A stretch of DNA of 64,000 bases. It comes from Acinetobacter higginsii. GTDB lineage: Bacteria; Pseudomonadota; Gammaproteobacteria; Pseudomonadales; Moraxellaceae. Below the pieces are notes generated by a model. It worked only from the letters and a program-made list of their open reading frames with translations. It had not been told where the DNA came from and did no database searches. The stretch spans positions 990,760-1,054,759 of the forward strand of contig NZ_KB850072.1 of the NCBI RefSeq assembly GCF_000369525.1, in the 5' to 3' direction. Position 1 is the first letter of the stretch. Every line of letters begins with the position of its first letter. Shown piece by piece: positions 42,321 through 51,637 of the stretch. A program made the translations under genes and the position numbers.

Positions 42321-43565
42321 ATGCCACATGTTGTTGTCATTGGTGCGGGGATTACGGGTGTAACTTCTGCTTATGAATTAAATAAATTAGGTTATGAAGT
42401 GACGGTGATCGATCGTCATCTCTTTCCAGCCATGGAAACGTCTTTTGCCAATGGCGGACAGTTGTCTGCCTGTAACGCCGAGGTTTGGAATCAAAAGGCA
42501 ACCGTACTTAAAGGTATTAAATGGATGAGTAAAAAGGATGCACCTTTATTGCTCAATCCATCCTTTAGCGCACACAAATATCGCTGGTTGATCGAATTCT
42601 TAACACATATTAAAAATTATAAAGCCAATACCATTGAGACCGTGCGTTTGGCACTTTTGGCAAGACAACGCTTGTTTGAGATTGCAGAAAAAGAAAGTAT
42701 TTCGTTTGACTTGGAAAAGCGTGGCATTTTACATATGTATCATACCAAGGAAGACTATGAGATTGCCAAAAAGGTCAATGATGTGTTGGTTGAAGGAAAA
42801 CTTGAACGAAATGCGATTACACCTGACGAAATGAGAGCCATTGAACCTACGCTAACAGGTGATTATTTTGGGGGATATTACACGGCTGGGGATGCAACAG
42901 GAGATATTCATAAATTCTCTGTTGGCTTGGCTGAAAAAACTCAGCAAAATGGTGTGAAATATTGTTTTGGCTTAGATGTTATTGATGTCAAATTTACGCA
43001 AGACAAAGCGGTTGTCCACTGCAAAAACAGTTCCGAAAATGTTAATCCAAGCTCGGATGGAATCACTGAAATTATTGCCGATTTAGTTTTGGTCTGTGGT
43101 GGTGTAGGAAGTTACCAATTAGCCGATATGCTCGGTGATAGTGTGAATGTTTATCCTGTCAAAGGCTATTCAATTACAGTGCAGCTGAAAGATGAGCGTA
43201 GTGTAAAAAATGCGCCGTGGGTGAGCTTACTTGATGAAAGTGCCAAGATTGTGACGTCTCGCCTCGGTGCTGATCGTTTACGTATCGCGGGTACAGCTGA
43301 GTTTAATGGATATAACCGAGATATTCGTGCAGATCGTATTCAGCCTTTAATTAATTGGGTCAACCAAAACTTTGATATTTCGACTGAGCATGTTGTGCCA
43401 TGGGCAGGTTTGCGTCCAATGATGCCGAATATGCTGCCTGTGGTAAAACAGGGTAAGCAACCTCGAGTGTTTTATAACACTGGACATGGACATTTGGGCT
43501 GGACTTTATCTGCGGCAACAGCGGTATTGATTAGCCAAGAAATTGCAGAAAAATTCCCAAACTGA
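42321..43565 (+). CDS. DadA-like FAD-dependent D-amino acid dehydrogenase
   Basis: A 414-residue flavoenzyme of the DadA/glycine oxidase family. The FAD motif is VVVIGAGITGVTSAYELNKL. Other matches are ETSFANGGQLSACNAEVWN, VYPVKGYSITVQL and the C-terminal NTGHGHLGWTLSAATA. Control by a glycine riboswitch suggests that glycine itself, or a compound made from excess glycine, is the substrate or signal. AGGAG lies before the ATG. No dadX racemase is adjacent, unlike classical dad operons. Confidence 0.88.
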   Translation: MPHVVVIGAGITGVTSAYELNKLGYEVTVIDRHLFPAMETSFANGGQLSACNAEVWNQKATVLKGIKWMSKKDAPLLLNPSFSAHKYRWLIEFLTHIKNYKANTIETVRLALLARQRLFEIAEKESISFDLEKRGILHMYHTKEDYEIAKKVNDVLVEGKLERNAITPDEMRAIEPTLTGDYFGGYYTAGDATGDIHKFSVGLAEKTQQNGVKYCFGLDVIDVKFTQDKAVVHCKNSSENVNPSSDGITEIIADLVLVCGGVGSYQLADMLGDSVNVYPVKGYSITVQLKDERSVKNAPWVSLLDESAKIVTSRLGADRLRIAGTAEFNGYNRDIRADRIQPLINWVNQNFDISTEHVVPWAGLRPMMPNMLPVVKQGKQPRVFYNTGHGHLGWTLSAATAVLISQEIAEKFPN

Positions 43566-43570
43566 AGCAA

Positions 43571-43598
43571 AAAAGCCGATGTGAAAACATCGGCTTTT
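43571..43598. terminator. Bidirectional terminator after the DadA-like gene
   Basis: AAAAGCCGATGT and ACATCGGCTTTT form a perfect 12-base-pair stem with loop GAAA. A-run and T-run flank it, so it can stop both convergent genes. Confidence 0.9.
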
Positions 43599-43612
43599 AA
43601 ATGTTAAGACCA

Positions 43613-44260
43613 CTAATCGTACAGGCGGTAGATCCCTGTAAATCTGCCGCAATCTTTCTGCGTAGATTTAATAATCAATAAGGCTTTTTGAAAATCAAAC
43701 TGATACTGGCATTTTTTTTCATTATCAATGATTTGGCCTTTTTGTTCAGGCGTACTATATGCCAATAAAGACAAGGTTTGAGTTTCTAGACGATTATTGG
43801 GATTGCGGTATGCCGTGCCTTCTATTTTGAGTTTATCCTTATCCAACTGATGGATCTGTAAATGCACCGGTTGAGCTGCTAGTTTACCGTGTTCATATTT
43901 CAAATAATGCTGTGTCAAGGTTTGGTTCATTGAGGTATAAAAATTCAAATCATCCAAACGTGCATCAAATTGCTGCTGATAACAGCTTTTGCTTTTGCAC
44001 TGCTGTACTTGATTCAGCCACAAGGCTTGGGTGTCATGTAATAACTGTAATGGAGCATCGGTCACCAAATAAGCGGTTAAAAACTTGGCATTGAGCTTCA
44101 GACGCTGCTCTTTATATTGCTTAGCGCAGATTTTTTGCGCTTCCAAATCCTTGCTCGTACAGTCAATTGATTCCGCATAGGCAAATGTTGAGCAAAAACA
44201 ACTCAATGTGATGATGTAGCCAGATTTCTTTAATTGATTTCTTACAGTGTTAAACAGCAT
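43613..44260 (-). CDS. Exported LprI/DUF1311-like protein
   Basis: A 215-residue secreted protein. A signal peptide ends near SCFCSTFAYA, and the mature part begins ESIDCTSKDLEAQKICAKQY. Its Cys pattern and ALWLNQVQQCKSKSCYQQQF recall the lysozyme-inhibitor LprI/DUF1311 family. The C-terminal half (from about 125) is extra and has two more cysteines. The role is unproven. It shares the terminator with the DadA-like gene. Confidence 0.6.
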   Translation of the reverse strand: MLFNTVRNQLKKSGYIITLSCFCSTFAYAESIDCTSKDLEAQKICAKQYKEQRLKLNAKFLTAYLVTDAPLQLLHDTQALWLNQVQQCKSKSCYQQQFDARLDDLNFYTSMNQTLTQHYLKYEHGKLAAQPVHLQIHQLDKDKLKIEGTAYRNPNNRLETQTLSLLAYSTPEQKGQIIDNEKKCQYQFDFQKALLIIKSTQKDCGRFTGIYRLYD

Positions 44261-44358
44261 AATCACTTATACTTTCAGTCTAATTTGCTCAACGTACTAT
44301 AGCGAAATAGAAAGCCTGAATACAAGATTTGTTCGGTATATTGTAAAAGGAAAATCAT

Positions 44359-44850
44359 ATGGTTGCTCAAATTCGGATTGGACAAGGGATGGATGTACAT
44401 GCGTTCGAAGAAGGTGATTTTGTTACTTTGGCAGGTGTTCAAATTCCACATACGCATGGTTTAAAGGCACATTCGGATGGGGATGTGGTATTACATGCGC
44501 TGAGTGATGCCTTGTTGGGCGCGTTGGCACTCGGTGATATTGGTCAGCATTTTCCAGATACAGACCCTGAATATAAAGGTGCAGATAGTCGCTTGTTACT
44601 CAAACATGTTTATCAATTGATTTTGGATCGTGGTTATCAGCTTAATAATGCAGACATCACGGTTGCTTGCGAACGTCCTAAATTAGCGAAGCATAATCTA
44701 GAGATGCGCCAAAGCATTGCAGATGTGTTAGATGTTGATGTGACTCAAATCAGTATTAAAGCCACAACAACTGAGAAATTGGGATTTACTGGTCGCCAAG
44801 AAGGGATCTTGGCAACGGCAACGGTGTTAATTTCGCATCAAGCAAAGTGA
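44359..44850 (+). CDS. ispF: 2-C-methyl-D-erythritol 2,4-cyclodiphosphate synthase
   Basis: A 163-residue trimeric enzyme of the MEP isoprenoid pathway. The metal-binding motif GMDVHAF is at the start, followed by HSDGDVVLHALSDALLGALALGDIG and the terminal KATTTEKLGFTGRQEGI. All are diagnostic. It is separate from dxr and uppS, found 10 kb away. AAAAGGAAAA lies before the ATG. The 3' end overlaps the next, convergent gene by 13 bases. Confidence 0.95.
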   Translation: MVAQIRIGQGMDVHAFEEGDFVTLAGVQIPHTHGLKAHSDGDVVLHALSDALLGALALGDIGQHFPDTDPEYKGADSRLLLKHVYQLILDRGYQLNNADITVACERPKLAKHNLEMRQSIADVLDVDVTQISIKATTTEKLGFTGRQEGILATATVLISHQAK

Positions 44851-45362
44851 TTGCTGTTAATTAATGATTGTTCTAGTTCTTGTGTTGCTTTACGGCCTTG
44901 CAGTTGTAAAGTAATGCTATGAATTAAGCCTGTCCAAGTTTCGTTCGGTTCCCAAATTTGGTGTAAAAGTTCTTGGGCGGTGGGCAGGTCGATATTCATA
45001 TAGAATTGGCGATAAAGATACATCAGACTACTGACACGCATATTGTCGTCGCAATGTAACCAAATGATCTCGTTTTGCACCAGATGATCAATGAGATCCA
45101 AAACAAAAAGACATTGTTCAGAGCAGGGCACATCCCAGCCAATTGGAATATGAATGTAGTTTAAACCCAAGTCTAAACAAATTTGATCTTGCTCAGATAG
45201 ATGGTTATCTGATTTGCTGGTCGCAAGATTAATGACAGTACTGCAACCATATTCTTTGATCTGTTGCAGTTGCTCAGCAGTTGGTTGAGCAGAGCTAAAC
45301 AGATGTTCATGTACCAAAGAAAAGCTCGGTATTTGAGATAGGGCTTGTTCAAGTGAAGTCAT
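44838..45362 (-). CDS. PTP-like phosphatase-family protein with shortened active-site loop
   Basis: A 174-residue protein with a protein tyrosine/dual-specificity phosphatase fold. FSSAQPTAEQLQQIKEYGCS, then TVINLATSKSD, lead to the P-loop HCDDNMRVSS. The cysteine C104 and arginine R109 are separated by four residues instead of the usual five. Related HCxxNxRVS proteins exist in proteobacteria, so this is likely a subfamily trait. Substrate unknown. It converges with ispF. Confidence 0.75.
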   Translation of the reverse strand: MTSLEQALSQIPSFSLVHEHLFSSAQPTAEQLQQIKEYGCSTVINLATSKSDNHLSEQDQICLDLGLNYIHIPIGWDVPCSEQCLFVLDLIDHLVQNEIIWLHCDDNMRVSSLMYLYRQFYMNIDLPTAQELLHQIWEPNETWTGLIHSITLQLQGRKATQELEQSLINSNHFA

Positions 45363-45472
45363 AACGTCCGCTGTGTATTGAGTGAAGTTCTCATATCATG
45401 AGAAACTTAATCTAATGGGCTTGTCTTACTATAAGTGTTTTTATTTCAGTGTTCAATTTAGAACGCACAAAT

Positions 45473-45500
45473 AAAAACAGCATCGAATGATGCTGTTTTT
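45473..45500 (-). terminator. Intrinsic terminator of argF
   Basis: AAAAACAGCATC and GATGCTGTTTTT pair perfectly around GAAT, 6 bases after the argF stop. A- and T-runs on both sides allow function in either direction. Confidence 0.9.
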
Positions 45501-45505
45501 TTAAC

Positions 45506-46426
45506 TTAGTCTTTTTTCAGATTCTCATTCAGTAAGAATTCCATCAATGCTTTTTGTGCATGCAAACGGTTTTCTGCTTCATCCCAAACCACAGCATTTT
45601 TGTGGTCTAACATGTGTTCAGAAATTTCTTCACCACGGTGTGCGGGCAAGCAGTGCATGAATAAGCAATCAGGGTGTGCCAAGTCCATAAGTTTTTCATT
45701 GACTTGGAAATCTGAGAATGCTTTTTCACGTAACTTCTGTTCTTCTTCCTGACCCATGCTAGCCCAAACATCAGTTACGATAAGATCTGCATTGACAGCT
45801 GCATCTTCAGCCTTATTAAAGACTTCTACGCAATCAGCAAACTCGGTGAGGAATCTTGCTTGTGGTTCATAACCTTCAGGTGATGCGATTTTAAGCTTAA
45901 AGCCCATCATATGGGCCGCTTCAATATATGAGTTACACATATTGTTGCCATCACCAATCCACGCTACGGTTTTACCTTCAATGCTGCCACGGTGTTCTTG
46001 GAAGGTTTGCAAATCAGCAAGTAACTGGCAAGGGTGGTGATCATCCGTCAGACCATTAATGACAGGTACGGTCGAGTAAGATGCAAAACGCTCTACAATA
46101 TCGTGACCGAAAGTACGGATCATCACGATATCCAGCATGCTCGAAATGACACGAGCAGAATCTTCAATCGGTTCACCACGCCCTAATTGCGTGTCGCGTG
46201 GTGAAAGAAAAATTGCGTTACCACCAAATTGGCAAATACCTGCTTCAAAAGAAATACGCGTACGTGTGCTCGATTTCTCGAAAATCATTCCCAAAACTTT
46301 ACCAGCAAAAGGTTGATAGACCGTATTGCTATGTTGCATGCGTTTAAGTTCTTGTGCGCGATCTAAAATACGCTGCAATTCTAAAGAGGATAGGTCTCGT
46401 AAAGTAAGAAAATGCCGAAGCGCCAT
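45506..46426 (-). CDS. argF: Ornithine carbamoyltransferase
   Basis: A 306-residue enzyme forming citrulline from ornithine and carbamoyl phosphate in arginine synthesis. The carbamoyl-phosphate motif is SSTRTR, with [12 protein letters not shown], and the ornithine-side [20 protein letters not shown] precedes the ATG. An inverted repeat lies directly upstream. It is followed by a strong terminator and stands alone. Confidence 0.95.
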   Translation of the reverse strand: MALRHFLTLRDLSSLELQRILDRAQELKRMQHSNTVYQPFAGKVLGMIFEKSSTRTRISFEAGICQFGGNAIFLSPRDTQLGRGEPIEDSARVISSMLDIVMIRTFGHDIVERFASYSTVPVINGLTDDHHPCQLLADLQTFQEHRGSIEGKTVAWIGDGNNMCNSYIEAAHMMGFKLKIASPEGYEPQARFLTEFADCVEVFNKAEDAAVNADLIVTDVWASMGQEEEQKLREKAFSDFQVNEKLMDLAHPDCLFMHCLPAHRGEEISEHMLDHKNAVVWDEAENRLHAQKALMEFLLNENLKKD

Positions 46427-46441
46427 ATTTGCTCCCCCAAT

Positions 46442-46465
46442 AATTATTGAATAAAAACAATAATT
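46442..46465. promoter_or_regulatory. Inverted repeat upstream of argF
   Basis: AATTATTG mirrors CAATAATT with an eight-base A/T-rich spacer, 15 bases before the argF ATG. Size and A/T content are like an ArgR-type box, but the match to the E. coli ARG box is poor. Confidence 0.4.
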
Positions 46466-46537
46466 AAGTGATGATTAATGGGTGTAGAAAAAAAGGAATT
46501 GAATACTATACTATACGCGCAAAAAAAAGCAAAAGAA

Positions 46538-47179
46538 TTAGACCTTTTGGTGGGCTTTTAAAAACAAATCTACAGCATAGTTAATATAATCAATGGTTTC
46601 TTCATCATCGGCTGGTACGTCTAAACCCATTAAGTTGCGCCACTCGACATCGCGTAAAATGCCAAAATACATGGTCGAAGAAAATTTTGGTTTCGTACAA
46701 TAAATCTCGCCGCTGTTATGGGCATACTCTAGTGCAAAAGCAATGGTATTTTGAATATTGAGTGCACATTGATCATAGAAATAATGAGCGAGCTGTGCAT
46801 CTTTTTGAGTTTGCTCTGTAAACATCCGCATGAAAGCGATATTTTCAGGTTGAATAATGTGGTGATAAAAACGTTGAAGGGTTTGTGTGAGGTAGCTTCT
46901 TAAATCAGGTTTTTCAGGTGTATAAGGAAAACAAACGCCTTTAAAGAAAACTTCTCTGCGATAATCACAAATTGCAGTAAATAGGCCTTCTTTATTGCCA
47001 AAGTATTTATAAATAGATGTTTTTGAACCACCTGCATGGTTGACGATATCATCCAAAGAGACTGCCTCATAACCTTTTTCTAGGAATAAATCGGTTGCGC
47101 ACAATAATAGTGCGAGACGACGTTCTTCTCCGCGGCGAGTTTGAGGTTTAGCACAGCTTGGATAGCAAATATCAGACAT
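46538..47179 (-). CDS. TetR/AcrR-family transcriptional regulator
   Basis: A 213-residue protein with a TetR helix-turn-helix at about 20-65 (ATDLFLEKGYEAVSLDDIVN, GSKTSIYKYFGNKEGLF) and a helical ligand domain. The N-terminal segment MSDICYPSCAKPQTRRGEE is longer than usual and has two Cys. An operator-like palindrome lies upstream, so it probably represses itself. Its target is not evident from the neighbours (argF, ntrC). Confidence 0.87.
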   Translation of the reverse strand: MSDICYPSCAKPQTRRGEERRLALLLCATDLFLEKGYEAVSLDDIVNHAGGSKTSIYKYFGNKEGLFTAICDYRREVFFKGVCFPYTPEKPDLRSYLTQTLQRFYHHIIQPENIAFMRMFTEQTQKDAQLAHYFYDQCALNIQNTIAFALEYAHNSGEIYCTKPKFSSTMYFGILRDVEWRNLMGLDVPADDEETIDYINYAVDLFLKAHQKV

Positions 47180-47220
47180 TATCTACTTTGGGATGGTTGG
47201 GTTGATTCTAGTATAACAAA

Positions 47221-47241
47221 AACCATATCCATTGTATGGTT
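47221..47241. promoter_or_regulatory. Candidate TetR operator
   Basis: AACCATA mirrors TATGGTT with a seven-base spacer, 42 bases upstream of the TetR ATG. This is the usual size and place for TetR autoregulation. Confidence 0.5.
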
Positions 47242-47281
47242 ATGGAATTGATGAGTGTTTCAAAATTTCTCAATCCAAATA

Positions 47282-47310
47282 AAAAAGCGAGTAACCTGTA
47301 CTCGCTTTTT
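47282..47310 (-). terminator. Intrinsic terminator of ntrB-ntrC
   Basis: AAAAAGCGAGTA and TACTCGCTTTTT form a 12-base-pair stem around ACCTG, 14 bases after the ntrC stop. Confidence 0.9.
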
Positions 47311-47323
47311 CATCGTCTTTCAA

Positions 47324-48817
47324 TTATGCAGAACGGATTTCTTCGTCGTCATCGTCATCTGTAGAATCCATACCGAGCTCTTTGAGTTTGCGGGTAAGGG
47401 TATTACGACCCCAACCTAAAAGCTCAGCGGCATGGCGTTTACGTCCACGCGTTTGTTGTAGCGCGGCATTAATCAGCGTGCGCTCAAACATCGGTGTTGC
47501 GATGTCTAAAAGCTTCATTTCACCATTTTTAAGCTTTTGGATTGCCCATTGTGCCAATAATTCATCCCAATGATGAACGGCAATGCGTTCAACCAAAGCA
47601 GGGCTGGTATTGGATGCAGCTTGAGCATCATTGTTTTTATGCATAGACGCTTGTTTAAGCTCAGCAGGCAGATCTTCCGGATAGACTTCACGTCCGGTGA
47701 TCATGACCGTTAACCAGCGACAAGTATTTTCCAACTGACGCACGTTGCCTGGCCAAGGCAGTTGTTGCATATAATCCGTAGTTTCTGTACGTAAAATTTT
47801 AGGACTGACTCCAAGCTCTTTGCCCGCACGTGCCAAGAAGTGTTGTGCTAACATCGGAATGTCTTCGCTACGATGAGAAAGCTTTGGAATATGAATACGA
47901 ATGACGTTTAGACGATGATATAAGTCTTCACGGAAACGTCCTTCATTCACCAGTTTTTCCAAATCTTGGTGGGTTGCAGCCACGATACGTACATCCACCT
48001 TAACTGGGATATGACCACCCACGCGGTAGAACTCTCCATCTGCTAAAACTCGAAGCAAACGTGTTTGCGTTTCAAACGGCATGTCGCCGATTTCATCAAG
48101 AAATAAAGTACCACCATTGGCTTGTTCAAAACGACCTTGATGCTGTGTGTTTGCACCTGTAAATGCGCCTTTTTCATGACCAAATAACTCGGTTTCAATC
48201 AAGTCTTTTGGAATGGCCGCCATGTTTAGTGCGATAAAAGGTTTGGCGCGACGAGGTGAGTGTTTATGCAGTGCATGGGCAACCAACTCTTTACCTGTAC
48301 CAGACTCACCATTAATCAATACGGTAATGTGGGATTGTGATAAGCGACCAATTGCACGGAATACTTCCTGCATTGCAGGTGATTCACCAATAATTTCGGT
48401 CGATTGCAAAGGTGAAGCGGTTTTGGTTGCTTCTTGTTGTTGCAATTTATTGATATGCAAAATCGCACGATTAACCAAAGCCAATGCTTCATCTATATCG
48501 AAGGGTTTCGGTAAATACTCAAAAGCACCAGTTTGATAACTCGACACAGCTGACTCTAAATCAGAGTGTGCTGTCATGATGATGACAGGTAGATCTGGAT
48601 GCGTATTTTTAACTTTAGATAAGAAGGTTAAACCATCAATCCCTGGCATACGGATATCGGTTAAAATCACATCGGGTGCATCATCATGTAGACGCTCAAG
48701 TGCAGTTTGTGCCTCTTCAAAGTTGGTGACATCAAAACCCTCTTCTTTAAAGGTTTTTTCCAGTACCCAGCGCATGGCACGATCGTCATCTATTACCCAA
48801 ATTTTATTTCGTGACAT
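47324..48817 (-). CDS. ntrC: Nitrogen regulation response regulator NtrC (sigma-54 activator)
   Basis: A 497-residue protein. The receiver domain (1-120) has D11/D12, phosphoacceptor D54, T82 and K104. The AAA+ domain has GESGTGKE at 170-177 and GAFTGA at 217-222, the sigma-54 contact loop. A Fis-type helix-turn-helix is near the end ([20 protein letters not shown]). An unusual acidic tail with five Asp in a row follows. It activates sigma-54 promoters under nitrogen limitation; likely targets in this window are the nas and ntrB promoters. It overlaps ntrB by 14 bases. Confidence 0.95.
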   Translation of the reverse strand: MSRNKIWVIDDDRAMRWVLEKTFKEEGFDVTNFEEAQTALERLHDDAPDVILTDIRMPGIDGLTFLSKVKNTHPDLPVIIMTAHSDLESAVSSYQTGAFEYLPKPFDIDEALALVNRAILHINKLQQQEATKTASPLQSTEIIGESPAMQEVFRAIGRLSQSHITVLINGESGTGKELVAHALHKHSPRRAKPFIALNMAAIPKDLIETELFGHEKGAFTGANTQHQGRFEQANGGTLFLDEIGDMPFETQTRLLRVLADGEFYRVGGHIPVKVDVRIVAATHQDLEKLVNEGRFREDLYHRLNVIRIHIPKLSHRSEDIPMLAQHFLARAGKELGVSPKILRTETTDYMQQLPWPGNVRQLENTCRWLTVMITGREVYPEDLPAELKQASMHKNNDAQAASNTSPALVERIAVHHWDELLAQWAIQKLKNGEMKLLDIATPMFERTLINAALQQTRGRKRHAAELLGWGRNTLTRKLKELGMDSTDDDDDEEIRSA

Positions 48818-49913
48818 GGTTTAACTCCCAAGGTAGATATAGGCTAAATACGGTTTTTCCTGGAACTGATTGACACTCAATCATTCCGTTATGTTGATGC
48901 ATAATATTTTGAGCAATACTGAGACCAAGCCCAGTACCTTTGGCACGACCAGTGACTAGCGGATAGAAAACGGACTCCAAGATACTTTCAGGAACACCAG
49001 GGCCATTGTCTTCAATGTCAATGCGAACCGTTGAGCGATTCAGCACACCATTAATGGTGACAAGGCGTTGTATTCGGGTTCTTAAAACCAGCTCTGGTTC
49101 TGAGTCGGTAAAAAAATCTTTATTTTCGGTCATGGCCTGTACGGCATTGACACTGATATTGAGCATGACCTGAATCAGTTGGTCTCGATCGGCCATGACA
49201 TCAGGCAAGGACAAGTCATAGTCGCGTGTGATCTTAATTTTTTTCTTGGTTTGATTTGCAATAAGTGAGCGAACGCGCTCTAAAGGTTCATGTACATTGA
49301 CATGTTCATAACTTGGTAACTGACGTGAGCCAAGCATAGTATCCGCCAAATTAGTGAGCCGATCGACTTCACTAATAATAATATCAGTAAATTCACGATA
49401 GTTATCATCACCCAAACTACGTGCCAGTAGTTGTGTTGCGCCACGAATACCTGCTAGTGGATTTTTAATTTCATGTGCTACCCCGCGAACTAACTGTCGA
49501 GCCACTTGATGTTGTTGAACGAGGTTTTCTTCTTTCGAAATTTTCAACATACGGTCAATCGGATTGAGTTCAATTAACAGGAGTGGATGATAGCTTTTGC
49601 CTGCATTGAGTTGTGATGCAGTGTAATCGACATGAATCGGTTTAAAATTCACATTGATCACGGCTTCACGACGGGTATAGTGTTGCCCACTTTCTAAAGT
49701 GTTTAATAATGCTTCATGTGTATTAAATGAATCATCATGCGCATGCAGTAAATTTAATACGGGTTGACCCGAGGCGCGGAGCAAGCTGATATCAAATAAT
49801 GCTTCGCAAGCAGAATTTAAATAAAAAATATTAAGCTTACTATCGACCAATAAAATGGCAGTGCTCAGATTATCTACTAAGAGTCGATAGTCGATAGTGT
49901 TCTGTTGATCCAT
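48804..49913 (-). CDS. ntrB: Nitrogen regulation sensor kinase NtrB
   Basis: A 369-residue cytoplasmic histidine kinase. A PAS domain covers about 10-115. The phosphorylated histidine is H147 in GVAHEIKNPLAGIRGATQLL. The ATPase domain has QVMLNISVNAVQAM, DNGPGVPE and GTGLGLSIAQNI. There are no membrane segments. It phosphorylates NtrC under PII control. The upstream region has a sigma-54 promoter and two NtrC-like sites, suggesting autoregulation. Confidence 0.94.
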   Translation of the reverse strand: MDQQNTIDYRLLVDNLSTAILLVDSKLNIFYLNSACEALFDISLLRASGQPVLNLLHAHDDSFNTHEALLNTLESGQHYTRREAVINVNFKPIHVDYTASQLNAGKSYHPLLLIELNPIDRMLKISKEENLVQQHQVARQLVRGVAHEIKNPLAGIRGATQLLARSLGDDNYREFTDIIISEVDRLTNLADTMLGSRQLPSYEHVNVHEPLERVRSLIANQTKKKIKITRDYDLSLPDVMADRDQLIQVMLNISVNAVQAMTENKDFFTDSEPELVLRTRIQRLVTINGVLNRSTVRIDIEDNGPGVPESILESVFYPLVTGRAKGTGLGLSIAQNIMHQHNGMIECQSVPGKTVFSLYLPWELNHVTK

Positions 49914-49993
49914 TTGTGAATCATCCTGTTTTAAAATGGCGCAATAAATATAAATTTTAATGAATAGCCATTAACTTCTAAAATGTACTTTAT

Positions 49994-50008
49994 GCAAAAT
50001 ACAAGCCA
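49994..50008 (-). promoter_or_regulatory. Candidate sigma-54 promoter of ntrB-ntrC
   Basis: On the minus strand the sequence reads TGGCTT-GTATT-TTGC followed by A, with ten bases between GG and GC. It differs from TGGCAC at two positions. Transcription would start about 70 bases before the ntrB ATG. Confidence 0.5.
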
Positions 50009-50102
50009 ACTTTGTATTAACTAAATTTCAATCACTTAAATCTGAAAGAATCGATTTATACGGTATTTTTCACATACATCTGCTTATTTCAATATTTTAT
50101 TA

Positions 50103-50160
50103 TGTTCCAAATTGGTGCGTTGTTGAATTTTGTTTAAAAATTTGGTCGTATTTTGGTGCA
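50103..50160. promoter_or_regulatory. Two candidate NtrC sites upstream of ntrB
   Basis: The segments at 50103-50119 and 50144-50160 both end in TTGGTGC(A/G), the conserved half of the NtrC site. Their ends are 41 bases apart, about four helical turns, so they would be on the same DNA face. They lie about 100-150 bases upstream of the ntrB sigma-54 element and also just before rimO. Confidence 0.5.
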
Positions 50161-50241
50161 TTACACAAAGAGATGGCTTTGCAGCTATGCGGAAGCAAAG
50201 AAAAGTCATACAATACGCCGATTCAAGTGGAGCGCAGATTC

Positions 50242-51585
50242 ATGAAGACCCCCAAAGTCGGTTTTGTATCTTTAGGTTGTCCTAAGGCATTGGTAGATTC
50301 TGAACGAATTTTAACTCAGTTAAAGACTGAAGGTTATCAGGTTGCATCAGATTATGACGGTGCGGATTTGGTTGTTGTTAACACCTGTGGTTTTATTGAA
50401 TCTGCAGTGCAAGAGTCTTTAGATGCCATTGGCGAAGCCATGAGCGAAAACGGTCGAGTGATTGTCACCGGTTGTTTAGGTAAAGACGAAGACAAAATTC
50501 GCCAAATGCACCCAAATGTGCTTAAAGTAACAGGTGCGGCAGCTTATCAAGATGTAATGGAAGCAGTGCATGAGTATGTGCCAGCTCCTCCAAAGCACAA
50601 TCCATTTATTGATTTAGTTCCTGAGCAAGGTGTTCGTTTAACACCGAAGCATTATGCTTATTTAAAAATCTCGGAAGGTTGTAACCACCGTTGTACATTC
50701 TGCATTATCCCGAGCATGCGTGGCGACCTCGTGTCTCGTCCTGTAGGGAAAGTGTTGGATGAAGCAGCTGCACTTAAACGCGCCGGTGTAAAAGAAGTCC
50801 TTGTGATTTCTCAAGATACGTCTGCATATGGTGTTGATACCAAGTACAAGCTAGATTTTTGGAATGGTCAGCCAGTAAAAACCAAATTCTATGACATGTG
50901 TGAAGCGCTTGGTCAGCTTGGGATTTGGGTTCGTTTGCATTACGTTTACCCATATCCGCATGTAGATGCTGCCATTGATTTGATGGCACAAGGTAAAATT
51001 CTGCCTTATTTAGATATTCCTTTTCAGCATGCCAGTCCGCGCATCTTAAAATTGATGAAGCGACCAGCCCATAGTGAAAATACTTTAGAACGTCTTAAAT
51101 TGTGGCGTGAAAAATGCCCTGAATTGGTGATTCGTTCAACTTTTGTTGTTGGTTTCCCTGGTGAAACTGAAGACGATTTCCAAATGTTGTTGGAGTGGCT
51201 GAAAGAAGCTCAGCTCGATCGCGTTGGTTGTTTTACCTATTCACCAGTTGAAGGTGCGACAGCAAATGATCTACCTGATCATGTGCCAGAAGAAATTAAA
51301 CAAAATCGCTATGAGCGTTTTATGGAAGTCCAGCAAGAGATTTCTGCTGCAAAACTGCAAAAACGTATTGGTCAAACTATGACTGTATTGGTGGATGGTC
51401 TAGAAGACGAATTCCCAGTTGCTGTGGCACGCTCATATGCGGATGCACCAGAAATTGATGGCAATGTTTTTGTTGAAGATATTGATAAGAGTGTGATTAA
51501 AGCTGGCGATTTGCTAGAAGTCGAGATTACCGATGCAGATGAATATGATTTGTATGCAAAGTTAATTCAGATTAAATCTGCTTGA
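50242..51585 (+). CDS. rimO: Ribosomal protein uS12 methylthiotransferase RimO
   Basis: A 447-residue radical SAM enzyme that methylthiolates an aspartate of ribosomal protein S12. It has the UPF0004 domain ([35 protein letters not shown]), the SAM cluster in CNHRCTFC and a C-terminal TRAM domain. ATG at 50242 gives the standard start MKTPKVGF with GGAG 9 bases upstream. The longer frame from 50173 has no family counterpart. Confidence 0.94.
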   Translation: MKTPKVGFVSLGCPKALVDSERILTQLKTEGYQVASDYDGADLVVVNTCGFIESAVQESLDAIGEAMSENGRVIVTGCLGKDEDKIRQMHPNVLKVTGAAAYQDVMEAVHEYVPAPPKHNPFIDLVPEQGVRLTPKHYAYLKISEGCNHRCTFCIIPSMRGDLVSRPVGKVLDEAAALKRAGVKEVLVISQDTSAYGVDTKYKLDFWNGQPVKTKFYDMCEALGQLGIWVRLHYVYPYPHVDAAIDLMAQGKILPYLDIPFQHASPRILKLMKRPAHSENTLERLKLWREKCPELVIRSTFVVGFPGETEDDFQMLLEWLKEAQLDRVGCFTYSPVEGATANDLPDHVPEEIKQNRYERFMEVQQEISAAKLQKRIGQTMTVLVDGLEDEFPVAVARSYADAPEIDGNVFVEDIDKSVIKAGDLLEVEITDADEYDLYAKLIQIKSA

Positions 51586-51637
51586 TGTTGAATTAAATTT
51601 AAGAAAGTTTTGAGATTGGTCGGTTTGGAGTATAGGT

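Noticed and set aside
50173..50241. N-terminal extension of RimO
   Set aside because: No family counterpart; ATG at 50242 has GGAG upstream and the standard start.
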